Below are positions 35,119 through 63,647 of a DNA stretch of 64,000 bases, piece after piece. Position 1 is the stretch's first letter, and each line of letters opens with the position of its first letter. The DNA comes from Berghia stephanieae (lineage: Eukaryota; Mollusca; Gastropoda; Nudibranchia; Aeolidiidae): assembly GCA_034508935.3 (NCBI GenBank), contig CM067443.1, forward strand, positions 57,570,898-57,634,897. Reading direction: 5' to 3'. A program made the translations under genes and the position numbers. The notes under the pieces are model-generated. The model was given only the letters and a program-made list of their open reading frames with translations, was not told the origin of the DNA and searched no databases.

Positions 35119-35529
35119 AAACATTTCCTAGAGTGAAAAAATCATCGCTCTATCTCAACTAGCTAGTTAAAAGTTATGACTGTTTATGTGGTGAAAAATC
35201 TCTATTCTAGATCTTAATAACTTAATAATAATAGGAAAATCTGTGACCAAAACACAGCAACCCAATGGATAATCAATCAAGTATAATTCATAAACGGCTT
35301 CAAATAAAACTGAAAGTTTTACATGTGGTAATTCAACATCTCTGTAATACATTGCAAACAGAAAAAGTATTATTTATTAAGAGAGAAAAGTATAGTTTAG
35401 AGCTGAAACAGTTGAAATCAAGGAAAAATAGATCACGACGTGCAAATGAATGACCTATTGGAATTTTGGAAAAGTCAACAATAAAATATTTAGTCACATG
35501 TAGATAGACCAAATACACCATTGAATCGG

Positions 35530-35990
35530 TGTCATTTAGTTGTTCACTTTGAACTTTTCAAAATTTTTAAAGGCAGGCAAAGCCTTGCACTCCCTCAGAC
35601 CACGTGGTAGTTCATTCCATATCTTGGGGCCAAAACAAGCAAACGATCTATCGCCAAATTTTGTTCTTGATCATTTTTCTGAAATTTTTGTTTGGTCATT
35701 ACATGATCTTAAAGGGTAATTTTCAAATTTGCACATGACCACTTGATCTGTGAGATAGGCTGGTGCTTTACCAGTCAAACACTTATAAACAAGACACGCT
35801 GCTTTGTAATATGTGCGCTTTCAATAGGCAGCCAGTGGAGAGAGGCCAACAAAGGGGTTGCATGATCAAACTTTCGTTTGCCAAAAACTAATCATGCTGC
35901 ACTGTTTTGCAGTAGTTGTAATTGTTTTATAGAAGCCTGAGGCAAGTTGACAAGCATAGAACTACAACATTCTAGTTTTGAAAAAATGAG
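35530..35990 (-). mobile_element. L2/CR1-like LINE, C-terminal fragment
   Basis: Minus-strand frames give QLQLLQNSAAWLVFGKRKFD, then LASLHWLPIE, then APAYLTDQVV and FGPKIWNELPRGLRECKA. This is the same C-terminal domain as in the 14.7 kb LINE but a different subfamily. It is frameshifted and 5'-truncated. Confidence 0.75.
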
Positions 35991-36930
35991 GGAGACAACT
36001 AATGGTTTACCATTCAATCATGAAAACAGCAGTTATGTCTTACGTTAAAGATTTGGTATTAACTAGAGATACCCAAAACCATGTCAACTTGACACGCATA
36101 GTTTTCGACACTTTTATCAAAACAATGCGCCGTCAATTGTATGGACAAACACATTGACCCTTTACTTGTTAGGCCGATGTCATATTGGGGAAGGTAAGAG
36201 ATGGTAATGTAAGCTCAGACTTAATCAACACATTGACCCACCCCCTTTGAATTGACTATAGTTAAGAATGGATTGATTTTTGAGAAGAAGAAAAAATGTT
36301 TTCATTTTCAGATTATCTCATTGAATAAATAATCTGAAGCAGTAGACTCTCTGCTTGTGACACTTGAGCTCAGAAAATTGGTTTTCAACTTTTTCAAAAA
36401 GGGATTTTTTTTTTAGATATATCTTTTTATATAAGATTTTTCTTGCACAAGCCAACCATTATAAGACAAATGGAGATTGGTCACTGATATTTTGATAGAG
36501 GAAAGGGGTAATATTATTTTTTACCTCAAACTAGATTCTTGCCAGGACAACCAATTTCACAGCTTAAATCTTTTTTAGATCATTTTTTCTTATGTGATAA
36601 TTTAGAAAAATATATATTTTAAATAATTTTCTAATTTGTAAGATGCCAGCTTCTTATCAGTAACCGTCGTGTCTATTCATGCTGTGTAAAATCATTTGCA
36701 ACTTCCAGGTCATTTAACAGATATGTTAGACTTGTGTTATTGACGTTGTGTTTCCTCACAAATATCTATCCAAAATGTTCTTTTTTTCTTTCTTTTTTTT
36801 CTCTTTTATTTTTTGTGGGTGCGGAGGGAGTGAATTTTATTATTATGATCCCATCCACTATCTTCTTTAACTTCTTCCATCATGAAAATAGGAATTAAAA
36901 ATAAAAATGAATCTTTTTTGTTTTCCTCAG
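35991..36930. other. DNA upstream of the first recognised CCDC149 exon
   Basis: No exon with a start codon and a phase-0 donor could be identified here. AT-rich, with T-runs. Confidence 0.4.
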
Positions 36931-53221
<16,291 letters not shown>

Positions 53222-55151
53222 GTTGTCAGAAAACAGTTTGTATAAATATGATAGAATGTGATATGTATATATAATACATGGTCTTATGGAATTAAATGGA
53301 AGAACGTATGAAGTGGTAATTCTATCTTTATGGAATGACCAAATTGTTGAAAGGTAGTGTATATTTGGTTAGATCTTCCCACTTGAAGGTTCTTTGGTGT
53401 CACATGATCTGTTGTTCTTGTAAACAGTTTATTTACAGTTAAGGCACAAGGTCAGAGTTTCAAATCTCTTATGAAAATGCTATCATTTTTGGTCAAGGCA
53501 GTTATTGAGTGAGTGCATTTGCCAACTCTTTCAGTCACTTGATCAGTGACTGAGAAATAATTTCAAGGGCCCATAAATAACAGATGAGTGTCTTCATGTT
53601 CACTATGTCAAACACAACTAAGGGAATAGAAGGTGATAAACACATTGCTCTTACTCTCATTTGATGCTGGATTTTTAAAAAGTTTTTAAAATCTTAAACA
53701 AATTTAAAAGCCTGCTTTTGGAGGGAAATTAAGTTTTGTCTGAATAAAGGTTTCCTCTATGAGAAGGTGAGAAAAAACACTCATCAGAGCATGTTACACA
53801 TTTGTTTGATTGTACCACTACCGGTTCAGTTTACATGTCTGGATGTATTTGGCTAAGATTAAGACATACATTTTAGAAATCACTTTGTATTATTGTCGTC
53901 AAATTTAGTATGACTGGAATTTGAGGTTTTGGTACCTCGTTTTGATATATGGTATTATATTAATACTTATTTATTTGATCTGGAATTCCATCAGTATTAT
54001 CATAATTTGTAACTATTCCATGACAAAAATAGAAAGAAAACGGGTAATATTGAAGAAAAAAAATGAATAAAACATTTTCAAAGACTGCCACAATACAAAG
54101 GAGGAATGTTCTGGATTCTTGTTGATTGATTCTTTCAATATTTTTATGGTCTTTACCTTCAGGCAGCATAGTATTTATTTATTTATTCATCTGAAGGCAT
54201 CAAATTACAGCTAAATGACTTGAACATTTAATCCAATGTTGTTATCTCTTCTTTGGCATTGGGACTATCCAGAGATTTTGTCAGGTTTGTTTAAAAAAAG
54301 AAAAAAAAAATGAGAAGATAAACAGAATCACAAAGACTAATTAAAAATCAGAGACTTGGGGTCACATTTAAATTTCCATTCCAGACTTTCTTTTTAAATA
54401 AATGCATCCTCATAAATGGTTGTTTTTTTAAAGCTTTAAAACCATTGATTCTTCTTTATTACCCCATTCTATTCTTATTGCAGGTGATAAAGTGTGTTTA
54501 ATTGCTTCTTTCTCGAAAAGTGTATGTGAAATATCTGAAGTAAAAAATCTTCAAATGTTTACTTGACCAATTACTTTACGTTATAGCCTCTTGGTTCGGG
54601 TTTTTAATTTTGTCTTTATTTATTTTCATGTAAATTATCAATATGACGTGGTTTTGTAATTTTTTATTTAATTTTTAATTTTATTTTCCTTTGCTCAAAA
54701 CAACACTTGTTCTAGTGAATTATTTTATGCATTTAAAGAAGTCGTTTGATAAATCCAATTTGAAAGCAATTGATTTTTTCCCCCCCATTCATTCTAAACA
54801 TTCTAATTTATTTTGTACATAAAATATATGATTCTTTTGTTACAAAAGAAACTTGTAGATTTGTAGAGATCTGATTTTTATTAATAATTATTCAATGATA
54901 ACCAATCTGCATTTGAAAGATTTTTACTTGTATTAATGTGGTGTGTGTGTCCTGACGACAAAAGGTCCACACCTAAATAGGAAGTATAAAGTGCAATAAT
55001 TGTGATAATTCTGTGATAGAATAGTCAGTATTTATTTCTATTTTACATTAGAAACTACAGCAATGAAATGTTCATTCTTATGTGAAATTTTACTTTATAC
55101 AATTAGCTTTAACTGACTGGGAAAATGTATTTGGTATTAATACATGACGAT
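53222..55151 (+). other. CCDC149 3' UTR and downstream DNA
   Basis: AATAAA words occur at about 53744 and 54064, either of which could end the transcript. No further gene or repeat family is recognised. Confidence 0.4.
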
Positions 55152-55449
55152 TGTGCGGCTATGTGGTCTAGTGGTATGACACTCGCTTTCGGATTGGAAG
55201 GTCCTGGGTTCGAGCCTCGCTCGGCGCAAAGTTGAGTCCTTGGAGAAGGCTCTTTACTCACATTCTCTCACCGCACTCAGGTGTAAAAAGAGTACCTGGC
55301 CGTTAACAGTGTTGTCTCTGTCCAAAAAAAAAAAATTGCAATATCGCCTAGGCGTTATGTCTCATCCTACATGTTAAATGTTGCTCTTGGCCGGGGATCC
55401 CTTGTAAAGCACTTTGAGCACGTTTAGTGGATATTGCGCTATATAAATA
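55152..55449 (+). mobile_element. tRNA-derived SINE, best-preserved copy
   Basis: This copy defines the family. TGTGCGGCTATGTGGTCTAG, then TGGTATGACACTCGC (A box) and CTGGGTTCGAGCCTC (B box at 55206). The central body is CTCACATTCTCTCACCGCAC, GAGTACCTGGCCGTTAACAG and TGTTGTCTCTGTCC. The tail is CTTGTAAAGCACTTTGAGCA, then GTGGATATTGCGCTATATAA. A-runs follow the body and tail. An RNA polymerase III origin is inferred from the boxes. Confidence 0.88.
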
Positions 55450-55484
55450 AAAAAAAAGCTTAAAGCTCAAACATTCACCTGGTG

Positions 55485-56005
55485 GGGTCTTTTATCCTTC
55501 CATGGCGGGCAGGAGGTCAGTTGCTATGTCTTCTATTCCCCTATATCTGTTTTTTGAGTTGCTTTCTATCTTTGTCTTGAAATTGGGGTAGTTGTTTTTG
55601 TCCTGGCCCTGGCTGGAGTCCTTGGCAGAGAGGGAAACAGATGTATAGTTACAGTTTTGGGAGATGATATTTTTTTCCTTGTAAATCATCTTTGTACTAT
55701 TATGTACGGTTCCATTTTTGTGTGTTTTGAATGTATAATATTTTGTAAACATTTGAGTGTATTCTTGGTGGAGTCATGTGCTTGTGTCTGGATATGACTG
55801 TAGGTGATCTCAAACTAAGTACACTGATAGCATTCTCTTGGAATCTACATCTGTTGTCTATTTGAACCGTTACCCTTTGTCTTACTTTTTTTCATGTGCT
55901 TTCAATCGTAAATCTTGAATTTTTTAACTTTCCCATTTTCTTCATTTTTACTGGCGTTGAAATGTGTCCCAAGCGTCATAAAATCCTTAAAAACAAAAAC
56001 AAAAC
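55485..56005 (+). repeat. Family B dispersed repeat
   Basis: CCATGGCGGGCAGGAGGTCA to GTCCCAAGCGTCATAAAATC, then CTTAAAAACAAAAACAAAAC. Full-length and diverged. It starts 36 bp after the SINE. Confidence 0.9.
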
Positions 56006-56989
56006 TTCATGACTTACAATTCTTTTTCATTTGAAAAAGTCCTTTTACTGATCTCATTAACTCTGGAATATTGCATTAGATATCCATCTTTAATTCTGAT
56101 TACATCTTTTTTTTTTACCTCAAGGGCAAACTATTGCTCATCTCATTCCTGTTTTAAGAAACTTAATATTTACACTGCTTTATTTTTGAAAATAATTGTA
56201 AGATGAAGTGAACTCAGAATAAGCTAAATATACTGTGAAATCCAGTTCACAAATATTGAGCAATAATATTGGACCAAGAAAAAATAAACATTTGATCTTT
56301 AGTGAAAATTATTACTCCCCTTAAATTGACCTAGTTTATCAATTTCTGTAAAACCACTTTTGTTGTACATTCCCTTTATTCCCCTCAGATAACAATTGTT
56401 AAAAGTTTAGTTTTGATTTACTAATATTTACACCTAGTAACTAATTTTACTCAATTAAGATTTTTTAAAAAGTGCGATTTTAAGATGAGATCTGCGGGTT
56501 AATTCCTCTTTATTTAATACAACATTTACATCTATTATTTTATTTTTTGTCCATTGAGAAATGTCTATTGCATTGATAGTGGTGTTTGATTTGTTCATAT
56601 TTGCCTCAATGATCATAACTTCTTAATTTCAATTAATTGTAAGGTTGACCTGCGGAAACATCAAATGTTTCTTTGCTTTTTTTTTATCATTCAGTCAAAG
56701 ATTTTTTCTGACCACCTGTCTCCACCCAGCAGTGATTAGGTTGCTTGGACTATTCAATCTGGTGGAAAGTACTTTTCAATAGACTAGTATTCTATCCATA
56801 GGATAGAAGGAATTGCTATTGTCCGCTTCATGCTATAGAAACTGGGATAAACTCCGGCTCCATGGGCCTAATGTTTTTGAAGGATTGATAGGAGTAATAT
56901 CAGCCAGGCAATGTGATTGTGGGCTGAAAAAGTAAATACAGTGCAAGTCGCTTAATCGGAAAAACACCATTACCCTGAAATCATTTGAA
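56006..56989. other. No gene; a small repeat near 56830
   Basis: CATGCTATAGAAACTGGGAT..GGGCCTAATGT at 56829-56885 has a relative at 42885-42920 (GTATGCTATAGAAACTCCAG..GGGCCTTATGT). Otherwise AT-rich. Confidence 0.4.
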
Positions 56990-57498
56990 TTAACCTCCCA
57001 TAGTGGGCAGGGGGGTACATACCGTGTCTTCTATCCCCTTACATCTGTTTTTCAACATGCTTTCTGTCTTTGTCTTGGAATGAGATTACTTGATTTTGCC
57101 CTGGTTGAAGTCCTAGCTGGGATGGAAACATTCAAATGCATAGTTATTGCTTTGGGAGGTGATAATTTTTTTCCTTGTAAATCATCTCTCTGTTATATAT
57201 TGTTATATTTGTTATTTTGAATGTATAATGTGTAAGCATTTGAGTGTATTCCTCTTTGTTGGATTTTGTGCTTGTGTCCGTATGAGACTTATAGGTGATC
57301 TCAAACTAAGTACATTGGTGGTATGCTCTTGGAATCTACATCTGATCCCTATTTGTTCCCAGTTCCCCTATGTCTTACTTTTTCTTGGGTGCTTTAATTG
57401 TAATTCTAGAACTTTTTACTATCCCATTTTCTTCCTTTTTACTGGCGCTGATATAACCTAAATGTGTTGCAACCCTTAAAAACAAAAACAAACATTTG
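56990..57498 (+). repeat. Family B dispersed repeat
   Basis: CCTCCCATAGTGGGCAGGGG to GCGCTGATATAACCTAAATG, ending TTGCAACCCTTAAAAACAAA. One small deletion lies in the 3' CAAGCGCCGTAAAA motif. Close to the 62.9 kb copy. Confidence 0.92.
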
Positions 57499-57849
57499 AG
57501 TTAACCGCTTCTGAACTCATTGGAAAAAGCTATGAAGACTACTCATATTTATATGTATATAGTAATACAAAACATACACTTTTATTTGTTTGTCTGAAGA
57601 TTTATTCCCCCCCTTCACTACATTTAAATTACATGTGTGTAGGCATGATGGTAGATGAAAAAGAATGTGCTACCCCCATCATTTAGCTTCACATTCATAC
57701 AGAATTGTCACTGCACCCAGATATTGAAAGGAGACAAATAAAATAAAGATACACGAATTCTGTTCCACAATAATCCATAACACATACAATTTTAATCTAG
57801 TCGTCAAAAGCAATTTAACCATTGCATCATTACCTGTGCTCCCGGGTTG
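57499..57849. other. Spacer between two family B copies
   Basis: Unique-looking DNA, no coding signal. Confidence 0.4.
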
Positions 57850-58315
57850 GGATTCCTGGCCTCCCATAGTGGGCAGGGAGGCACTTACTGTATCTTCTAT
57901 CCCCCTACATCTGTTTTCCAACTTGCTTTCTGTCTTTCTCTTTGAATGAGATTACTTGGTTTTGTCCTGACCCTGGCTAGGAGGGAAACAGTCAAATGTA
58001 TAGTTTTGGGAGTTTTTTGCCTTGTAAATCATCTCTCTGTTAAGCATTGTATTATTTTTTTTGTGTTGTTTTGTGTTTGTAAACATTTGAGTGTATTCCT
58101 CTTAGTGGGGACCTGTGCTTGTGTCTGGATGAGACTTTTAGGTGATCTCAAAGTAAGTACGCTGATATTGTGTTCTTGGAATCTGCATTTGTTTCCTATT
58201 TCTTGAAATGGTATTCTTGAACTTTAACTATCTCATTTTCTTCCTTTTTACAGGCGCTGATATGACTTTAATGTGTTGCAAGCGCCATAAAACCCTCAAA
58301 AACAAACACAAACAC
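57850..58315 (+). repeat. Family B dispersed repeat
   Basis: CCTCCCATAGTGGGCAGGGA to TGTGTTGCAAGCGCCATAAA, then ACCCTCAAAAACAAACACAA. It has internal deletions near GTTTCCTATTTCTTGAAATG. Confidence 0.9.
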
Positions 58316-58736
58316 ATTACCTGTGCTCTCATAAATCATTTGTTGTTCACCAAATGTCTAAAGTATAATGTATTACCAAATAAATAGATGGTAATAGACT
58401 GAATGCCATCAGCAGTTAAGAGGCTTTTTAAAAAAGTATTTGAAGACATGGGATGATTCCATGATCCATTCAATTCCTTTTAAAAGGAATATTCATGTTT
58501 TTGATTACTTGGAATGAAAAAAAAAATTAAAACATTTTCCGAGGCTTTGAAATCATTCCAATTAACCAGCACGTGTCCTGATTAACCAGTAAAAATTATA
58601 TAGAAAAAATGTCTGTCACATACAGATCGTTCCAATAAAGTGGCATTCCATATACCAGCTTCAACTGTACAAGGAAATACTGTATTGTAAATGTTGCTGC
58701 TCGGAGCTCGAAGAAATAAATAATAATGTGATATAA

Positions 58737-58914
58737 CTTCAATTTAATTACAAAAACAGATCAAATGAACGTTTCGGGTTTCCCCTTTATCAACAAAACA
58801 GGATGAATGAAACCACATTATCTCATTCATCTGTGGTGTTTCATTCATCCTGTTTTGTTGAAAAAGGGGAAATCTGAAATGTTCATTTGATCTGTTTTTG
58901 TAATTAAATTGAAG
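58737..58914. repeat. 178-bp near-perfect palindrome
   Basis: The left arm CTTCAATTTAATTACAAAAA and onward is inverted at the right arm over about 84 bp with only a few mismatches (for instance GAACGTTTCGGGTTTCCCCT against GAACATTTCAGATTTCCCCT). The loop is about 10 bp (ATTATCTCATTC-like). It would form a long hairpin as RNA or a cruciform as DNA. It may be a foldback MITE; no clear target duplication. Confidence 0.85.
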
Positions 58915-59511
58915 CTCACATTCAATTTCACAAGGAAATATTGGTAAACAAGAGAGCCATAGGGCCAAAGGAGGCATAGTTTATCCCAGGTATTATAGCT
59001 TAAAAGGCACATTAGCAATTACTCGCAACCCTTTGGATAGGGTATTAGTCTATAACAAAGTACTTTCTGCCAGATCTATCTGTCTCAGCTACTCAATCAC
59101 TTTTGGTTTTCACAGGTAGGTGAGAACTTTTTGAAAAATTGAACGCACCCAGGATTGAGTTGAGTCCTTTTTTTGTGTGAAGCGAGTGCTCTATCAACCA
59201 AGCCATTGGGAGTTATGTTGGAAAAATAACGATAATCGTGATTGGTAATATCACCATTTCAAATCTACCAGGAAGCTTTAAGTAAAGTATGATTAATTTT
59301 CAGACTCTCAGTTATGTGTGTAGTGTGATAACACAGTGAGTTTGGATTTGTTATGAATAATTCCATTTTGATGTTGTGATTTATTTATAGAGATCTGTAA
59401 ATGAAATATTAGACAATTCGAGCAATAAATTATCAATAATTAGAAGGAATTGAATATTTTGATTATTGTTTTGTTCATTCTTTTCTTGACTAGGTCTTTG
59501 GCAAATAGTTG
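58915..59511. other. No feature recognised
   Basis: AT-rich DNA leading to the LINE insertion site. AAGCGAGTGCTCTATCAACC at about 59179 resembles a minus-strand tRNA-like word but is isolated. Confidence 0.35.
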
Positions 59512-59648
59512 GTGAAACTCCCTTTATGGACATTGACCATAGGGGAGCGGGTGCTCTATCCTTCTAGCTTTTTTACTCCCATAGTGGGCAGGGGGGGGGG
59601 GGGGGTACATACTGTGTCTTCTATCCCCTTATATCTGTTCTCCAACAT
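59512..59648 (+). repeat. Left target-site duplication, 137 bp
   Basis: GTGAAACTCCCTTTATGGAC to TATCTGTTCTCCAACAT is identical to 62867-62999 apart from the poly-G length (15 against 11). Its second half is the start of a family B repeat, interrupted here. Confidence 0.92.
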
Positions 59649-62600
59649 ACTTACTCACTTAATCCTCTTCGGGCCTTGAGGCACATAGGGCATCCACCAG
59701 ACATCTCCATTTTTTGCGATCGGCTGCTTTTGCGGTGGCTGTATTCCAGGACAGGCCTGCTTCCTTTAATTCTTTCTCCATCGTCCTTCGCCAGGTTTCT
59801 TTGGGTCTTCCCCGCTTTCTCTTCCCATCTGCTGTCCAGTACAAGGCTGTCTTGGGAAGTGACCCTTTTTCCATTCTGGCCACATGACCCAGCCAACGCC
59901 ATCTTCTTCTTTTTATTTGGCTATCAATGCTAGTGCAGTCAGCTTTCTTTAATAGATCCACTGTTCTTATTTTTGTAGGCCAAAATAAATTAAAAATTCT
60001 TTTTAAACGTTCTGAAAGGCTTCTAGTTTATGTATTAAGGAGGATGTCATTTTCCAGCTTTCACTTCCATAAAGCAGTACACTTAAAACATTGCTCTTGT
60101 ATATTTTCAGCTTTGTCTTTCTCATTATTTGCTTTGATTTCCAAAGTTTTTCAGCATGCCGAAAGCCTGGTTTGCCTTTTGAATTCTGTGCTTGATATCG
60201 TGTTCTGCATTTCCGTCGTCTGTTATTTTGGATCCGAGGTAGGAGAACTCTGTTACCTCTTCAATTATATGTTCATCTATTCTAATTTCACTGTCATGTT
60301 TTGGATTCACCCTAATGTACACAGTCTTATCGAAATTTATTTTCAGTCCAATTTTCGAGGCGTTCTTGTGTAGTACGTTTAGTTTCTCTGAGGCGTCTCT
60401 GTGTGTACTGGAAACTAACGCGATATCATCTGCGTAGTCTATATCTTCCAGAAAAGATGTCAGTGTCCAGCGAATGCCTCTCTTCTTACCATCAATTGTA
60501 TTTTTCATGAGCCAGTCTAGAGCCAGGATAAACAGAAGCGGGGAGAGTATGCAGCCTTGTTTTACACCAGTTGTTACATTAAAGCTGTCTGTTAAATTGT
60601 TACCACAGATCACTTGGCATTGGTAGTTGCTGTACATTGCTTTGATTAGGTTGACTATCTTCATCGGTATACCATAATGGCGGAGTATTTTCCACAGGGA
60701 CTCTCTGTGTAAGCTGTCAAAGGCTTTTTCAAAATCGACAAAAATGGTGTAGAGGGGGCTGTTCCATTCAATGCTTTGCTCCAGGATTTGTCTCAGGGTA
60801 AATATGTGGTCACTACATGACTTCCCTTTTCTGAACCCTGCCTGCTCTTTTCTAAGAATGTTTTCAATGTGAGGTGAGATTCTTTTCAGAAGGATTCTAT
60901 TAAAAATTTTGCTCGTTACGGACAGGAGTGTGATTCCACGCCAGTTAGCACAATTTCCTAGGTCTCCTTTCTTGGCTATTTTATGGATGATGCCTTTCTG
61001 CCAATCCTCTGGTATTTCTTCCTTTTCCCAAATGTTGGTGAACAGTTTACTGAGAATTTTGGACATTTCTTGCGAGTTCGCTTTAAGCATTTCCGCACTG
61101 ATTTTGTCAATACCTGGGGCCTTGCCATTTTTTTGTTGTTGTATTGCCTCGTGCACCTCATGCTCAGTGATTGGACCAAGATTAACCTCTACGTCCATTT
61201 CTGCTTCTGGGATATCTGTGTAAGAAGATGGGTCTGGTCTGTTCAGAAGGTTTGCGAAATATTCTCTCCATCTTTCAATTTTCTCCTTTTCGTCTGTGAT
61301 GACACTACCATCTTGGGATTTTAATGGTTTCTCTTGACCATAACTTCTGTTTCCCGAGAGCTTTTTTGTGATTTTGTATAGTGTTTGTGTGTCGTGTTTT
61401 ACAGCTGCATTTTCTGCTTCAGTTGCTAAATTTTCTGCAAAATCTCTTTTGTCTTTCCTTGTGGATTTTTTCACTTCTTTATCCTTCAATGAGTATTCAC
61501 TGGATAGCCTTTCTTTCAGTCGGGGGGATTTAGCGTTCAGGAGATTTAGTTTGATTGATTTTCTTTGGTTAATGAGCTCCCATGACCTTGCTGATATCCA
61601 ATTCTCTGTATTGGATTTATTGTGTCCTAAGTGTTCAGTGGCACTTTCCTGCATGACGTGGTTGAAATCTTGGATTGTCATGTTTGTAATATCTTGTATT
61701 GCACTGAATTTGTTTCTGACTGAGATATTGAAATTGTTTTGGATACCTGGGATTTTCAATTTATCTGTGTTGAAGCGTTTCTCCTTCTGTTTTGCTATTT
61801 TTGTTTTCATCAATTTAGTAGAGATTTTGGCTGTGACAAGATGGTGGTCACTTCCAATGTCTGCCAATCGTCTGACTCTGACATCGTTTAGGCTGCTCTT
61901 CCATTTTCTGTTTATAATTATATGGTCTATCTGACTTTCTGTTTTCCCATCTGGTGATTTCCATGTCAATTTGTGGATGTTTTTGTGTGGGAAGAAAGTT
62001 CCACCAATAATGAAGTTGTGTTCTTCACAAAATTCTGCCAGTCTGCTTCCATTGTTGTTCATTAACCCTATGCCCTCCTTTCCAACGGACTGATTTGTTT
62101 GTGTATTGCCAACTCTAGCATTAAGGTCTCCGATGATCATGAGCATATCATGTCTTGGAATGTTTTCAACGGCCATTCTTAGAATATCGTAAAATTCTTC
62201 TTTGTTTTCTTCATCTGAATCCTCTGTAGGTGCGTAGCATGTGAGGATTGATAGCTTGGTGTATTTTGAGTTGTGTCTTGTGTATAAAAGTCTTTCACTT
62301 ATCGGTTTCCATTCCAATAGTGACTTGTTGTTGTGCCTGGCTATCAAGAGGGCAACACCTTCTCTGTGTTGGTCATCCTTTCGTCCTGACCAAATGATCA
62401 GGTCGCCATTTGAGAGTTGGCGCTTCCCAGCTCCTGTCCATCTTGCCTCTGATATGCCTAGCAAATCGATCTTGTAGTTCAACATCTCGCGCTGGGCTTG
62501 TGCCAGTTTTCCTGTTTGATATAGGGTCCTAACATTTCAGCACGAGACATTGAGCTTGCGTTTTGGTGACAACAGATCTGCAATCTGGTCGGGGGCGTCC

Positions 62601-62866
62601 TTTCGGCTTTGACCTCCTACCGTCATGAAGCCAGTATTCTGGTCCGCTTCTCTGCTGCCGCCGGTTGTGGATTTATGTCTGGTTTCTGTTTCTGTAACAG
62701 TTTGCTTTTTATGAGGTGGGTTGTTAACCCTACGCTCAACCCCCATTCCTGGAGGGCCGGTGGATTACTCTTCGTCTGATCTCTCTCCTTTTTTCTCTTA
62801 TTAGAGGTCCGAGGTTCGAGATACGCAAGCCCTCCCACCACGACAAGGTGATAATCCGTCGGGAGA
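59649..62866 (-). mobile_element. RTE-like LINE, near full-length and young
   Basis: The main frame (62485-60125) has an AP endonuclease (LLGISEARWTGAGKR, GDLNARVG, SQIDHIIIN, GSDHHLVTA), then a linker and reverse transcriptase (NGKAPGIDKISAEML, NWRGITLLSVTSKIFNRIL, EQAGFRKGKS, FVDFEKAFDSLHR, GVKQGCILSPLLF, catalytic DYADDIALVS). The frame extends upstream to about 62746, but a TGA replaces the Trp of the family's WNVRTL motif at 62534-62536. Two frameshifts near 60130 and 60000 precede the C-terminal RRWRWLGHVARME..KRKRGRP..TWRR (59961-59659). The 3' UTR is very short (ATTAAGTGAGTAAGT). The total of 3218 bp fits RTE-type elements. The clade is inferred. Confidence 0.9.
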
Positions 62867-62999
62867 GTGAAACTCCCTTTATGGACATTGACCATAGGGG
62901 AGCGGGTGCTCTATCCTTCTAGCTTTTTTACTCCCATAGTGGGCAGGGGGGGGGGGTACATACTGTGTCTTCTATCCCCTTATATCTGTTCTCCAACAT
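62867..62999 (+). repeat. Right target-site duplication, 133 bp
   Basis: Matches 59512-59648 base for base except for four fewer G in the poly-G run. Confidence 0.92.
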
Positions 63000-63443
63000 G
63001 CTTTCTGTCTTTGTCTTGGAATGAGATTACTTGGTTTTGTCCTGGCTGGAGTCCTAGCTGGGAGGGAAACAGTCAAATGCATAGTTATTTTTTTGGGAGA
63101 TTATTTTTTTCCCTTGTAAATCATCTCTCTGCTATGTATTTTTATATGTGTTATTTTGAATGTTAATGTCAGCATTTGAGTGTATTCCTCTTTGTTGGAT
63201 TTTGTGCTTGTGTCCGGATGGAACTTATAGGTGATATCAAACTAAGTACATTGGTGGTATGCTCTTGAAATCTACATCTGATCCCTATTTGTTCTCAGTT
63301 CCCCTATGTCTTACTTTTTCTTGGTTGCTTTAATTGTAATTCTAGAACTTTTTACTATCCCATTTTCTTCCTTTTTACTGGCGCTGATATAACCTAAATG
63401 TGTTGCAAGCGCCGTAAAACCCTTAAAAACAACAAACAAACAA
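62930..63443 (+). repeat. Family B dispersed repeat (copy split by the LINE)
   Basis: CTCCCATAGTGGGCAGGGGG to GTTGCAAGCGCCGTAAAACC, then CTTAAAAACAACAAACAAAC. The LINE entered its 5' part, so the first 70 bp also exist at 59571-59648. Confidence 0.92.
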
Positions 63444-63647
63444 CTTCTCGCTTTACTTTGCTGTATCTGCTTTTGCTTACATTGTCTTTTCCAAATACAG
63501 TGTAGCTTTGTATTCTTGTTCTCGTGAATAAAACCATTTCATTTAGTCCAAGCTTCAAGTTGGGAATTTTCTGAGTGAAAGACGGATGGTTGTTATCTGT
63601 GAGTGATATTTTTTCCTTGCAAATCATCTTCCAAAATCTGGGTTCCC

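Noticed and set aside
35265-35453. Lys/Leu-rich frame considered as a first CCDC149 exon
   Set aside because: No good donor in phase 0 and no similarity to the family N-terminus. Probably chance.
57147-57461. Open frame ([28 protein letters not shown]) that recurs at 23686-23922 (minus) and 57946-58206
   Set aside because: It is the same strand of the family B repeat in each case. Copies differ mostly by amino-acid-changing substitutions and there is no start or known domain, so it is open by descent and chance.
60983-61934. Plus-strand frames of 104-188 codons
   Set aside because: Antisense shadows of the minus-strand LINE reading frame.
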